Assembly (NCBI GenBank): GCA_964471825.1
Contig: CAYYKD010000013.1
Coordinates: 1-64,000 of the forward strand
Length of the DNA stretch: 64,000 nt
Direction of reading: 5' to 3'
Origin: CAYYKD01 sp964471825
Lineage (GTDB): Bacteria; Spirochaetota; GWE2-31-10; CAYYKD01
A program made the translations under genes and the position numbers. Of this stretch, positions 33,669 to 43,043 are shown one piece after another; within the stretch, counting starts at the first letter, position 1; each line of letters opens with the position of its first letter. The notes beneath the pieces are model-generated. The model did no database searches and was not told the DNA's origin. It saw only the letters and a program-made list of their open reading frames with translations.

Positions 33669-34542
33669 ACAAATCAGGTTAGACATTACACCTATGACAG
33701 TATTTTATACAATTAGAGCTGCTGTAACGCTTTTGTTTGTTTTAATGCTGATTGTACTTCTCTCATTCCCTGTATGGTTAATTACAGTATTATTTGATAA
33801 ACGGCAAAGGCTATACCTGTTTTTGACCAGATTTTTTATTAGGTTATTTTTTCTTTTAAATTGTATAGTAATTGACAGAAAGATAAACTATAATGGACTG
33901 CAACCTCCGGAGAATGGTCGGAGACGGATATATGCTCTTAATCATGCATCGATAGTTGATGGTTTTCTTTTATTTCTACTGCCGGGCGATATCAAGTTTA
34001 TGGCAAAGGATACATATTCAAAGATACCGATATTTGGGCTTGGAGTATCGATGACCGGAAGTGTTACCGTTAAAGAGGGCGGACAGGGAACACAGCTTGA
34101 CATGTATTATGGTGCATCTGATATCCTTGATGCCGGCTATCCACTGGCGATATTTCCTGAGGGGACTCGTTCCAGAACCGGCAAAATCGAAAGACTGCAA
34201 AACTCGGCATTTATGCTTGCAAAGGAGAAAAATGCAGAGATCATACCTGTTGTGCTTGACACATGGAATGTTATCAGGCCGGGCGCTTTCTGGGTTAGAA
34301 CTACAGATATAACCATTAACATTCTACCTGCAATAGGACCGGAGGAATATGATACAATGACCTATAAGGAGCTATCTAACCTCGTAAAATACAGAATGAT
34401 AGAGGAGTTTGTTCGAATAACTGATAAAAAGAAGTTAAGTAAATCAAATTACTATCGAAACAACTCAAATTTTCAAAGAATTGACAGTAAAATAAAAAAA
34501 GAGATGGCGGATCTTAGAGCGCTTTTGAAACTAGACGCATAG
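33652..34542 (+). CDS. 1-acyl-sn-glycerol-3-phosphate acyltransferase (PlsC-like)
   Basis: About 296 residues from a TTG at 33652 overlapping the methyltransferase by 17 bases; ATG 33694 is an alternative start. Two N-terminal membrane segments are followed by the acyltransferase motifs: NHASIVDGF (NHx4D catalytic pair, near residue 103) and FPEGTRSRTG (motif III). PlsC enzymes acylate lysophosphatidate or related lipids using acyl-ACP or acyl-CoA. Translational coupling to the methyltransferase links the two to one lipid product. Confidence 0.92.
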   Translation: MDLNDKQIRLDITPMTVFYTIRAAVTLLFVLMLIVLLSFPVWLITVLFDKRQRLYLFLTRFFIRLFFLLNCIVIDRKINYNGLQPPENGRRRIYALNHASIVDGFLLFLLPGDIKFMAKDTYSKIPIFGLGVSMTGSVTVKEGGQGTQLDMYYGASDILDAGYPLAIFPEGTRSRTGKIERLQNSAFMLAKEKNAEIIPVVLDTWNVIRPGAFWVRTTDITINILPAIGPEEYDTMTYKELSNLVKYRMIEEFVRITDKKKLSKSNYYRNNSNFQRIDSKIKKEMADLRALLKLDA

Positions 34543-34651
34543 TGTGAGTTGTAAGATTTACCGGATGACTGTTTGACAAAAACCGATATATATATTAAAA
34601 CAGGTTGTAAGTTTTGAGAATATAGAGTTTATATTGTCAGTGAGGTGTATT

Positions 34652-34951
34652 ATGTTAAAATGGACGGAAAATGACACGGAGAGACTTCTGTTTCTAAAAA
34701 TAGTTAAAGAGTTTATGAAGGGGTTATATTTTAAGATAGAGTTCAAAGTAGGTAATATTGTTAATGCGTATCTTCAGGAGATATTGGTTGATAATAATAT
34801 GCATAATCATCTTAGATTTGGCGAGGCTCTTCAGTTTAGAGGTGAGATAGTTGTGTTTACGGAGAACAAGAATCAGCTGTTTCTCGATATAATGGATATT
34901 GATAATGTAACCTGTCTACAGGTGTTAAGTGATGAGGAGTTCTTGGTATAA
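34652..34951 (+). CDS. Hypothetical 99-residue protein
   Basis: ATG 34652 has a GTGAGGTG box upstream. The product is small and mixed alpha/beta, without signal peptide, and begins MLKWTENDTERLLFLKIVKEF. I recognise no family. It may be co-transcribed with the next small gene, but a short hairpin (CTTAGC-TAAT-GCTAAG, 34955-34970) lies between them. Confidence 0.55.
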   Translation: MLKWTENDTERLLFLKIVKEFMKGLYFKIEFKVGNIVNAYLQEILVDNNMHNHLRFGEALQFRGEIVVFTENKNQLFLDIMDIDNVTCLQVLSDEEFLV

Positions 34952-34954
34952 AGG

Positions 34955-34970
34955 CTTAGCTAATGCTAAG
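34955..34970. terminator. Small hairpin between two unknown genes
   Basis: Perfect 6-bp stem CTTAGC/GCTAAG with a TAAT loop, directly after the stop codon of the upstream gene. No T-run follows, so it is at best a weak terminator or an mRNA-stability element. Confidence 0.35.
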
Positions 34971-35009
34971 ACTCATAAAAATAATGATATTTAGTAAAGG
35001 GAGACAACT

Positions 35010-35363
35010 ATGCTTTGTACAAATCTGACAGATGGTAAAGTTGCTAGAGTATTAAAAAACCTTGAGATTGATGGTGATGAGAAACTTGTAGCCTTCTTTG
35101 ATGAGACTGTGTTCATTACAGGTTCAAAAGGGCTTCTTGGGACTAGTAAGAGATTGATTAAGTTCTCAAAAAAGGAAAGAAATGAATACAAACTGCAGGA
35201 CCTTATTGACATTAAGGTAGTTGAGATTGACAAACAGAACTATATCTATAAACTAAGAATTGTAAAGAAAGATCAGACAGAGGTAGACATTACTCCAAAG
35301 GGAATTCCTAATGATGAGCTGATCCTATTGTCTAAGTTATTAAAGTCGGCTCTAAAGATATAA
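35010..35363 (+). CDS. Hypothetical protein, possible PH-like fold
   Basis: A 117-residue soluble protein preceded by AGGGAGA. The pattern of short beta strands (KLVAFFDETVFITGSKGLL, IDIKVVEIDKQNYIYKLRIV) with a C-terminal helix (DELILLSKLLKSAL) looks like a bacterial PH-like domain. This is a fold guess only. Function is unknown. Confidence 0.6.
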   Translation: MLCTNLTDGKVARVLKNLEIDGDEKLVAFFDETVFITGSKGLLGTSKRLIKFSKKERNEYKLQDLIDIKVVEIDKQNYIYKLRIVKKDQTEVDITPKGIPNDELILLSKLLKSALKI

Positions 35364-35448
35364 AAAGTTGTTTTTTCAAGAGCCACTATAAGCAGCATAA
35401 AAAAATAAAATTCAAGAGTCTCAATATATTTAAGAAAAGGTGAAGTTG

Positions 35449-36357
35449 ATGAAAAAGAACAATCTCTTCTTCTATCCGATAACTATAATTGGAATGTTTT
35501 TCTGGGGGATGTCATTTATATGGGTTAAGATAATGCTTAACTATTATGGTCCGTTTACTGTTATTACTCTTCGGATGGCGATCTCCGTTATACTAATGAT
35601 TCTAATTGATAAAGCCTTTTTTAAAAAGTCAGAGAAAATAGATAGGAAGGACTATAAATACTTCGCACTTCTTGCATTCTTTGAGCCTTTTTTGTACTTC
35701 GTCTTTGAGGGGTATGGAATAAATCTCGTTTCATCAACTATAGCATCAGTTATAATAGGAACAATTCCTGTCTTCAGTCCGCTATTTGCATATCTTTTTT
35801 ATAAAGAAAAATTAACTGTCTTCGGACTTATTGGTCTTATAGTCTCGTTTGCAGGGGTTTGCATAATGGTTCTTGATAGTAAATTTGCTTTTATCTATTC
35901 AAAGGCAGGCATTGGATTGATGTTTGGAGCTGTCTTTTCTACAGTGTTCTATGTTTTGGTCGTAAAGAAGATTGGTATCAGATACAAACCCTTGACAGTC
36001 ATAAGATACCAAAATACAATCGGACTTTTCTATTTTCTACCCTTTTTTGGAATAATTGAATTTAAGCAGTTTGTCTCCGTACAGTTAAATAGCGAACTGG
36101 TAATCACCCTGTTATTATTGGCGATCTTTCCATCTACGCTTTCATTCATAACCTACAATATATCACTTAATAAGATTGGAATCGGAAGGACTAATCTTTT
36201 TACAAATCTTATCCCTGTTTTTAGCGGTATTTTTTCATACATTATTCTAAAGGAACATTTTGACTTGAAAAAGATAATAGCAATGGTTATAATCATTGCC
36301 GGAGTAACACTTGCACAGGTGACACCTCAAAAAGAGAAGATTATAATTGAGTATTAA
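35449..36357 (+). CDS. EamA/DMT-family transporter
   Basis: A 302-residue protein with ten predicted membrane segments in two EamA repeats; the first begins GMFFWGMSFIWVKI and the second GLMFGAVFSTVFYVLVV, and the FTNLIPVFSGIFSYIILKE segment is typical. Drug/metabolite transporters of this type export amino acids, nucleosides or other small molecules. ATG 35449 follows AAGGTG at the right distance; GTG 35440 is less likely. The recurrent motif in inverse form (TTTTTTCAAGAGCC, 35371-35384) lies in the upstream spacer. Confidence 0.93.
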   Translation: MKKNNLFFYPITIIGMFFWGMSFIWVKIMLNYYGPFTVITLRMAISVILMILIDKAFFKKSEKIDRKDYKYFALLAFFEPFLYFVFEGYGINLVSSTIASVIIGTIPVFSPLFAYLFYKEKLTVFGLIGLIVSFAGVCIMVLDSKFAFIYSKAGIGLMFGAVFSTVFYVLVVKKIGIRYKPLTVIRYQNTIGLFYFLPFFGIIEFKQFVSVQLNSELVITLLLLAIFPSTLSFITYNISLNKIGIGRTNLFTNLIPVFSGIFSYIILKEHFDLKKIIAMVIIIAGVTLAQVTPQKEKIIIEY

Positions 36358-36384
36358 CGATTAATAGAGCTAGGGAGTGTGAAG

Positions 36385-37761
36385 ATGAATAAGTTTATGA
36401 AATGTGTTTGGCTGACTGCATATTTTATCATGCCGGTGATGTTTACGGGGATCTATATTTTTATAAATCCTGATATGATATCCACTCCGGTATTTATAAT
36501 ATCGATACTGCTTGGTAATGCCTCATTTATATGGCTTGCCAATCAAATAATAATTGCCTCCAGGGTAAGATTTATTGAACGGTTTTTCGGGCTTGATAGG
36601 GCGTATAGATTTCATGCCTTAATGGCATTTGTTATAATAATAAATGCACTTGCTCATAAGTTCTTAAAGGAACTTTACGGTTATGGGGTGACTAATCAGA
36701 CGCTCTATGGGACTGCAGCACTGATAATTATTGTTAATATTTCAGTTTTCAGCATGATTTTCTTGGGGGATTCATTCCTGACAAGGTTTAGAATAATATC
36801 GAGTGTAAAAAAGTTTTTTCGAGACAGACTAAAACTTGGATATGAGGCATCAAAGTTTATCCATGGATTTTTAGAGTTTAGTTTTATTCTTGCCGGTCTC
36901 CATGTATTACTTTCCGGCACATTTGAGTACTACCTGCCCTTGAGAGTTGCATACAGTTCATATTTCCTAATAACACTTGTCTTCTACCTCGATTTTAAAC
37001 TCCTAAAACCGCTTGTGTCATTTATAAGTAAGTACACTGTAACAGCTGTAATATCAGAGTCTGCCTCAGTAACTACTATAAAATTCAAAAAAACAAACGG
37101 TAAGAAGCCGGTATTCTATGCAGGTCAGTTTGGTTTTATTAGACTTGGAATGGAGTCGCATCCATTTACAATATCTGGTTCACCCTGCAATGAAGAGTTG
37201 ATGGTTACAGTGAAGCGTCTGGGGGACTTTACGACAGAGAAGATTCCATCTGTCAAGGTTGGAGATAGAATTGGATGTGATGGTCCCTATGGGGCGTTTA
37301 GTTATAAAAATGTTGTTGGCAAAAAAAGGCTTGTCATGATAGCAGGAGGCATCGGAGTTACGCCGTTTCTAAGTATGATTGATGATATGAAGCAGACCGG
37401 CTATAAAGGGAGTCTACGGCTACTCTGGGGTGCAAGAAATATCGAAGAACTGGTAAGAAAGGACGAAATTATTGAGGCAACAACAATGCTCGATGATTTT
37501 GACTGTAGATTTATTATCTCTGACAGTAATTCTAACAAAGAAACTCCAGGTCAGAATACCATTAAAAATAAACCCGAACTATTTCTAAGCGGCTTTGTAG
37601 ACAGAACTGTTTTGACTGGCTTTGCATTAAATGGACTAGAGATCGAGGATGTTGCTTTTCTTCTCTGCGGACCGCCACCTATGATGAAGGCGTTGTTAAG
37701 CACTCTGGGAATATTGGGAGTTAAAAAGAGCAATATCTACTATGAGAAGTTTTCACTATAA
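36385..37761 (+). CDS. Ferric-reductase-like flavocytochrome with NAD(P)H/FAD module
   Basis: About 458 residues. Six membrane helices with paired histidines on two helices (FHALMAF...LAHKF and FIHGFLEF...GLHVLL) that would ligate two b-hemes. A ferredoxin-reductase domain follows: FAD-binding HPFTISGSP, NAD(P)-binding MIAGGIGVTPFLSM, and C-terminal LLCGPPPMMKAL. Such proteins pass electrons from NAD(P)H across the membrane to ferric iron or oxygen. ATG 36385 follows GGGAG. It sits 27 bases after the EamA gene, possibly in one operon. Confidence 0.93.
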   Translation: MNKFMKCVWLTAYFIMPVMFTGIYIFINPDMISTPVFIISILLGNASFIWLANQIIIASRVRFIERFFGLDRAYRFHALMAFVIIINALAHKFLKELYGYGVTNQTLYGTAALIIIVNISVFSMIFLGDSFLTRFRIISSVKKFFRDRLKLGYEASKFIHGFLEFSFILAGLHVLLSGTFEYYLPLRVAYSSYFLITLVFYLDFKLLKPLVSFISKYTVTAVISESASVTTIKFKKTNGKKPVFYAGQFGFIRLGMESHPFTISGSPCNEELMVTVKRLGDFTTEKIPSVKVGDRIGCDGPYGAFSYKNVVGKKRLVMIAGGIGVTPFLSMIDDMKQTGYKGSLRLLWGARNIEELVRKDEIIEATTMLDDFDCRFIISDSNSNKETPGQNTIKNKPELFLSGFVDRTVLTGFALNGLEIEDVAFLLCGPPPMMKALLSTLGILGVKKSNIYYEKFSL

Positions 37762-37839
37762 AGCACTTTATAAAATGATTCGTAAAACAGTGGGTTTTTG
37801 ATTCAAAGAAGAATTAATTATTTGCAGGGCGGTTAAAAT

Positions 37840-38886
37840 ATGTCGAAAAAATGGCTATTGAACAGAGATATTCAACGGAAAGCTCGAGAACCGGTTCATG
37901 TCGACTGGCAATTCAAGTTTTTTGGAAAGACTATTCTTGTTAAACTGGATTCAGAAAAAGGGTTGATCTTTGATAATAAATTTGAAGAATCTCATTTTAG
38001 CGGCCATCTGGTAAATCACAACAGGCATAGACTTTTCTATCAGGGTTGGTTCGTAGATAGGGAGAGGCCGACTATATTTTTTGTGCATGGAAGTGCCGAG
38101 AACTCATCAACCCATCCGCTATTTGTATATAACTGTCTTGCAAATGGATTCAATTTTTTCTCATTTGATCAGGAGGGGTATGGATCATCTGACGGTATTC
38201 GAGGCACCTTCAAAGAAGACAGTGATTATACAGCGAATTTAAAAATAATGCTGGATCTTGCAATCTCTAAGTTTAAAGAGAACTATGGAATTGCACCAAA
38301 CATCTATACCTGTGCCTCTTCAGCAGGTTGTCCTGTGTTGTTAGAATCTCTAATTCAACACAGATCTGATAATATTAAAAAGGTATTTCTATTTTCGCCA
38401 TACCTAAAGAATAATCGGAAAGTTATCAAGCCATGGTTAGAGTTTATTCTTGGATTATTGAACTTTAAACCGCTTCCATTGATAAGGGAGAGTTCGCAGT
38501 TGTTGATCAACATGGGTGATGAAGAGAACTACTGCAGGATGAATAAAAACATATCAGATAATGATATATTTCTAAAAAGACGGTTCACTGACACCAGAAT
38601 TCATAGAATCAATTCATATAAATGGATCTCCTCTATGATAAAAAGGCAAAATCGAATATTGAAATCCGCACGGAGATTTAAAGACAGATTGTTTGATATC
38701 CCGGTATATGGCATAATTTGTGAAGAAGATAATATCGTGGAAAACAGCAAAACTGTCGAGTTTATGAATTTAATTGGTCAAAAGAAAAACCTGTATAGGA
38801 AGTCCGATTTTAGTCATGAATTCCTGGATTATGAAGATAAACGAGGGGAGTTGTTTTACAAGTTATTTAATTATCTAATATCTTGA
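37840..38886 (+). CDS. Alpha/beta hydrolase (monoacylglycerol-lipase-like)
   Basis: A 348-residue protein with an oxyanion-side HG motif (FFVHGSAENSSTHP), DQEGYGSSDG as in serine aminopeptidase/lysophospholipase-type hydrolases, and a nucleophile elbow CASSAGCP in which the usual first Gly of GxSxG is Ala. The acid is probably in ICEEDNIV and the histidine in FSHEF near the C-terminus. No signal peptide is present. GGCGG precedes the ATG. The substrate is likely an ester lipid, by family inference. Confidence 0.85.
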   Translation: MSKKWLLNRDIQRKAREPVHVDWQFKFFGKTILVKLDSEKGLIFDNKFEESHFSGHLVNHNRHRLFYQGWFVDRERPTIFFVHGSAENSSTHPLFVYNCLANGFNFFSFDQEGYGSSDGIRGTFKEDSDYTANLKIMLDLAISKFKENYGIAPNIYTCASSAGCPVLLESLIQHRSDNIKKVFLFSPYLKNNRKVIKPWLEFILGLLNFKPLPLIRESSQLLINMGDEENYCRMNKNISDNDIFLKRRFTDTRIHRINSYKWISSMIKRQNRILKSARRFKDRLFDIPVYGIICEEDNIVENSKTVEFMNLIGQKKNLYRKSDFSHEFLDYEDKRGELFYKLFNYLIS

Positions 38887-38891
38887 TTCTT

Positions 38892-38931
38892 GCAAACCTC
38901 TATTGGTTAGAGCAAACCTCTATTGCTTAGA
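38892..38931. repeat. 20-bp tandem duplication at the end of the AarF-like gene
   Basis: Two adjacent copies (GCAAACCTCTATTG-G/C-TTAGA) with one difference; the second overlaps the last codons of the minus-strand gene. Probably a replication-slippage product. Confidence 0.85.
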
Positions 38932-40461
38932 AATTTTTTTTCTAATATAACCCTTTGCTGAGACCTTTCTATAGAGAAATGAGTAGAAGATCGATGATAG
39001 ACTGATAGCGGCAAAAATAATTGCCCCCTTTAATTGACCGGTAGCATATAACAGATAGCTGCCCCCGCCAAATACAACACCTATACCCAATGATGCACTC
39101 CGGACAAGTGTAGATTTTAGATCGTCAATTTTCTCATCAACCTCTTCAAAATCAACCTTAAATCTATACTTACCCCTTTCGAGTTGTTTGAGAATCCATT
39201 CGACCCTCCCCGGAAGTTCTAAGAGTGTTTTTCCGTTATTTACTATGAATTTTTTTGCCTCAGAGATAATTTGATCTAGGTTTTTATGTAGAATTCGCTC
39301 TGTATATGGTTTAAGCTCATGATATATATTAATTCCCGGATTTAGTGATGATATTATGCCGGTTAGCGTTCCTGTTGTGCGTCCGATATATGCCCATTCT
39401 ACAGGGAGAGTTATTGGTTGCGAATAGATTAGATCTATAAGATCCTCTATAACAGGTGTTAAATCGATCCCTTGAATAGATTCGCGTTCAAGTCTTACAG
39501 CCTCTACAACCTCCTCAAAGAAATACTCAAGAACTGTAATTAGGGCTCCGCGATTTGCCTCTTTCTTGATAAATCCCAATGCAGTCAGAATAGTTATCAT
39601 CTTATTGTAATCTTTAGTAATAAAAGCTGATAGCCCGTCTTTAATCCCTCTCTGCATAGCCTCTGTGATGTCACCGGCCATTCCATAGTCAATAATGGTT
39701 ATGTTGTTATTATCAGTGATTAGAATATTACCCGGATGAGGATCATAGTGTACTGTTCCCAGCTCCATAAATTGTTCATAATAGAATTCGATTAGTCGTT
39801 TTGAAATTAAGATTGGATCATTATTTCTCTTAGACCATTTCTCTATCTCAGAGATCTTATCGCCATTTACAAATTCCATTGCAATTATTCTTCTTCCCGA
39901 AAGCTCGCTATAGATATAGGGAATTTTTAGATAATCAATATTTCTGTAGTGGTAATAAAACTTTCTTGATATCTCAGCCTCTCTTTGAAAATTCAGCTCA
40001 TCTCCTGTAACACTAATAAACTGATCTAGGATCTCAAGCATATCTCGTTTGTCTTTGAATGCTTTGAGTTTAGAGAAGAGTGAAAAAATTATGTGCATTA
40101 TAGCAAAATCAGTATCTATATCCTGTTCTATCTTTGGCTTCTGTATTTTTAGAATAATAGAGGTGCCATCGATTAGGGTCGCTCTATGCGTCTGGCCGAG
40201 AGATGCAGATGCTACCGGAATATTATCTATTGAACTGAAAAATCTGTATGGATCACCATATTCTTCTTTAAGAACCATCTCGATTTCACTAAAATGAACA
40301 GGTGGTACTTTATCCTGAAGCGGGGAGAGGATATCAATGTAGGCTGCAGGAAAAATATCCCGTCTTGTAGAGAAAAACTGACAGAGTTTAATAAGTACGC
40401 CACCAAGCTCAATTGCAAGTTTATATAGCCTTGATGCATTCTTCCTGTGGGTTTTTTCCAT
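38920..40461 (-). CDS. AarF/UbiB (ABC1) atypical kinase family protein
   Basis: At least 513 residues. Visible family motifs: the KxGQ region reads IKLCQFFSTRRDIFP (Gly replaced by Cys), the Ala-rich loop PVASASLGQTHRA, Lys in IILKIQKP, catalytic HYDPHPGNILI and IIDYGMAGD; two membrane segments lie near the C-terminus. ABC1 kinases support quinone biosynthesis or lipid homeostasis. Homology continues upstream of ATG 40461 for about 40 residues in the same frame (RRFFRIITVFSFILLSFRKE), which stays open to 40662 without ATG, GTG or TTG. So the true start may be non-canonical or the gene disrupted. Confidence 0.9.
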   Translation of the reverse strand: MEKTHRKNASRLYKLAIELGGVLIKLCQFFSTRRDIFPAAYIDILSPLQDKVPPVHFSEIEMVLKEEYGDPYRFFSSIDNIPVASASLGQTHRATLIDGTSIILKIQKPKIEQDIDTDFAIMHIIFSLFSKLKAFKDKRDMLEILDQFISVTGDELNFQREAEISRKFYYHYRNIDYLKIPYIYSELSGRRIIAMEFVNGDKISEIEKWSKRNNDPILISKRLIEFYYEQFMELGTVHYDPHPGNILITDNNNITIIDYGMAGDITEAMQRGIKDGLSAFITKDYNKMITILTALGFIKKEANRGALITVLEYFFEEVVEAVRLERESIQGIDLTPVIEDLIDLIYSQPITLPVEWAYIGRTTGTLTGIISSLNPGINIYHELKPYTERILHKNLDQIISEAKKFIVNNGKTLLELPGRVEWILKQLERGKYRFKVDFEEVDEKIDDLKSTLVRSASLGIGVVFGGGSYLLYATGQLKGAIIFAAISLSSIFYSFLYRKVSAKGYIRKKISKQ

Positions 40462-40689
40462 TATGGTTTGTGCTTTCTTATAACCAAGTTTTTTTACCAG
40501 ATTAAATTCTTTACGAAATGATAATAGAATAAAAGAGAATACTGTAATTATACGAAAAAATCTTCTCTTGACTTTAATTTTTTTATTTAGAATTCTATGT
40601 TTACTATTTATATTCTCATCCTTATATATAGAATTTATCCTGGCATTATTTCTAGAAGTGCCTTATAATTAGTTACTTATCCAACAAAC

Positions 40690-40992
40690 TCAGATATCTT
40701 TTTGAACTAATTTTTCTATCTTAGCTGAAAGATCATCTATTTTTTGTTTAAGTTCATCAACTTCTTTTTTAGTCGCAAGACCGATATTTGATGTGAGCTC
40801 ATTTATATTTGATCTGGCCTTATTGATCTCTTCATCAAATTTGCCCTTAAACTCATCTCGTTTTTCTTTTATCTTGGACTCAAACTCACTATACCGCTCT
40901 TCCCGTTTCTTTTTAAATTCATCAGACTTCTTTTCAACCTCTTCACCAGCAGTAAAAAACAATATTGCCAGGTCCTTTAAAAAATCAGACAT
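40690..40992 (-). CDS. Phasin-like coiled-coil protein
   Basis: A 100-residue, almost entirely helical protein with a short hydrophobic N-terminus (FLKDLAILFFTAG) and a long charged coiled coil ending in LATKKEVDELKQKIDDLSAKIEKL, the pattern of the phasin/PhaF-like superfamily. GGAGG precedes the ATG. It lies just upstream of the AarF-like gene on the same strand; the pairing of small phasin-like proteins with AarF-family genes suggests a shared membrane or lipid role. Confidence 0.75.
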   Translation of the reverse strand: MSDFLKDLAILFFTAGEEVEKKSDEFKKKREERYSEFESKIKEKRDEFKGKFDEEINKARSNINELTSNIGLATKKEVDELKQKIDDLSAKIEKLVQKDI

Positions 40993-41175
40993 ATCATACC
41001 TCCATTTAGATTTAAATTTTATATCAAACTATTATTATATCAACATCTTCTAAATATAAAATAATTAATTAAATTTGAATTGACAAGTAAATTAAAAAAA
41101 AAGATGATGCACATGATTTGGTGACTGATATCTTGGTGTTTATTGATAAAGTTAAAACTTAAGGAGATCAGGTTA

Positions 41176-42315
41176 GTGAAAATAGTAATAGTTCTATGTC
41201 TAATTATTGAAGCATTTTTCTTTGGATACTCGCAGGGCGATATAACAGGCTACATAAAGACTCGACTTGATAAGTTAAATCTTCCGGGCGCACAGTGTGC
41301 AATTGTTAAGAATGGCGAATTAGTATGGTCAGGCAGTTTTGGGTTTGCGGATGTTGATAAAGATCGGCCGGTTTTAAATACAACGCTATTTAACCTTGCA
41401 TCAATCTCAAAACTGGTAACGGCAACAGCTGTCATGCAGTTGGTTGAAAAAGGACTGCTGGATCTGGATCAGGACATCAATAATTACCTGCCATTTAAAA
41501 TTAGAAATCCATATTTCAAGGATCTGCCTATAACCGTAAGAGCATTAATGACTCATACAGGTTCATTAATTCGTAACAGGTCGAATATACCGGATCTGAT
41601 CGGTGCTGAAGATTCGCCGGTATCATTGAAGGAGTATTGCTTCTCTGCATTCTGTGTTGACGGCAAGTGGTTTGGAAATGAGGGTAGTTATAATTTTGAG
41701 AATTCTAAACCTGGTCAAAAGATGATTTATAATGATATGAATACTGCGGTTCTTGGATTGATTGTTGAGACTGTTTCTCGAATGGAGTTCAGGGCATACT
41801 GCAGAGAGAATATTTTCACACCTCTGGAGATGCATAGATCAACATTCTCAGTTGATGTTCTTGATCGAGAGGATGCTGCAATACCGTACATCTTTGATGA
41901 GACAACAAAGAGACAACTATCACAGGGATTTTACGGTTATCCAGAGTATCCATCAGGGATGTTATGGTCAAATGTGATAGAGTTTTCAAACTTTCTTTCA
42001 ATGTACCTAAATAGAGGTGTTTTCCGAGGAATAAAAATCTTAAGTGAAGAGTCAATAAACAGAATGTTCACAATTCAAAATCCAAGGGTAGATAGACAGG
42101 GCGGATTAATTTGGTATATGAGTAGAAATTTCGATAGCGGAGCATTTGGACATACAGGTTCAGATATTGGAATAAAAACAGTAACCTTTATTGTGCCGGG
42201 GAAAAACTTCGGGGTTATGTTCTTTGCAAACGGCGATAAGAAAAACCCCGGTTGGGATTGGGACATCTATGATGAAATTGTGAATCGAATAAAAAGGGAA
42301 GCCGCCCGTCTTTAA
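41176..42315 (+). CDS. Secreted beta-lactamase-family serine hydrolase
   Basis: About 379 residues from a GTG start at 41176, preceded by AAGGAG; an upstream TTG frame would put that box inside the gene. Signal peptide (VKIVIVLCLIIEAFFFGYSQG), then class C-type motifs: SISK (SxxK) in LASISKLVTATAVMQL, YNDMN (YxN) and HTGSDIG (replacing KTG). Such proteins are esterases, D-amino-acid peptidases or transpeptidase-like enzymes rather than true beta-lactamases. The stop overlaps the convergent ccsA stop. A related but distinct enzyme is encoded at the right edge. Confidence 0.92.
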   Translation: MKIVIVLCLIIEAFFFGYSQGDITGYIKTRLDKLNLPGAQCAIVKNGELVWSGSFGFADVDKDRPVLNTTLFNLASISKLVTATAVMQLVEKGLLDLDQDINNYLPFKIRNPYFKDLPITVRALMTHTGSLIRNRSNIPDLIGAEDSPVSLKEYCFSAFCVDGKWFGNEGSYNFENSKPGQKMIYNDMNTAVLGLIVETVSRMEFRAYCRENIFTPLEMHRSTFSVDVLDREDAAIPYIFDETTKRQLSQGFYGYPEYPSGMLWSNVIEFSNFLSMYLNRGVFRGIKILSEESINRMFTIQNPRVDRQGGLIWYMSRNFDSGAFGHTGSDIGIKTVTFIVPGKNFGVMFFANGDKKNPGWDWDIYDEIVNRIKREAARL

Positions 42316-43043
42316 TATGAGTGTAGACCGGGCAATAGGAAGGTAACTCCGAGGTATGTAAATAACATCGCCAGAAATGATGCTATGGTAAAAAAAATTC
42401 TTACTCTATTTTTTGTGTGCAGTGCGTTAACCAATAAAATCCATGTAACCAGAGCCCATATTTCTTTTGGGTCCCAGCTCCAAAATTTCGACCAGCTGAT
42501 CTCAGCCCAAAATGAGCCTGTAATGAGGCCTACACTTATCAGGAAATATGAAATTTTTAGTTCTCTATTCAGCTTTGTGTCTAACTCAGATCTCCCGAAT
42601 AGATGAAAAATAGAGATAACAAATGCAAAACTCAATGAAACATATCCCATGAAATAGGCCGGCACATGAATAAACATCCAAAATGACCTTAAGACAGGAA
42701 CAAGCAGGTTTGGAGTCTTTAATTCATAGGGGAAAATCAATGCTGTCAGGGTTAATAAAAATGATAAAGAGAGGTAAAACAGGTTTTTCTTCTTAGAATG
42801 ATCTGATATAAAAAAAACCAGCTTAAGGTTGTAGAGAAATCCAAAAAACATCACTGATTCATAGGCTCCGGCAAACGGTGCGTGTCCGGTGATAAGTGTC
42901 CTGTAGACTGCCCAAAAAAACTGAATACTGATAATTAAAAACAGTGCAGGTAAGGCAGATCGCTTAGTTAATAGGACCGTTAGCCCATAGGTAATATATA
43001 GTAGGATTATTATAATTAACAAGATAGTCTCAAATAGGATCAT
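42312..43043 (-). CDS. ccsA: Cytochrome c assembly protein CcsA/ResC
   Basis: A 243-residue polytopic protein with the tryptophan-rich heme-handling motif WSKFWSWDPKEIWALVTW and conserved His residues in flanking helices. In System II it exports heme and, with ResB, attaches it to apocytochrome c outside the inner membrane. The start ATGA overlaps the stop of resB. Its presence implies that c-type cytochromes are made, in keeping with the DsbD at 20.7 kb. Confidence 0.93.
   Translation of the reverse strand: MILFETILLIIIILLYITYGLTVLLTKRSALPALFLIISIQFFWAVYRTLITGHAPFAGAYESVMFFGFLYNLKLVFFISDHSKKKNLFYLSLSFLLTLTALIFPYELKTPNLLVPVLRSFWMFIHVPAYFMGYVSLSFAFVISIFHLFGRSELDTKLNRELKISYFLISVGLITGSFWAEISWSKFWSWDPKEIWALVTWILLVNALHTKNRVRIFFTIASFLAMLFTYLGVTFLLPGLHSY

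Noticed and set aside
41176..42315. True beta-lactamase (antibiotic resistance)
   Set aside because: SxxK and YxN are present but the third motif is HTG, as in esterase/peptidase relatives; nothing suggests a dedicated resistance enzyme.
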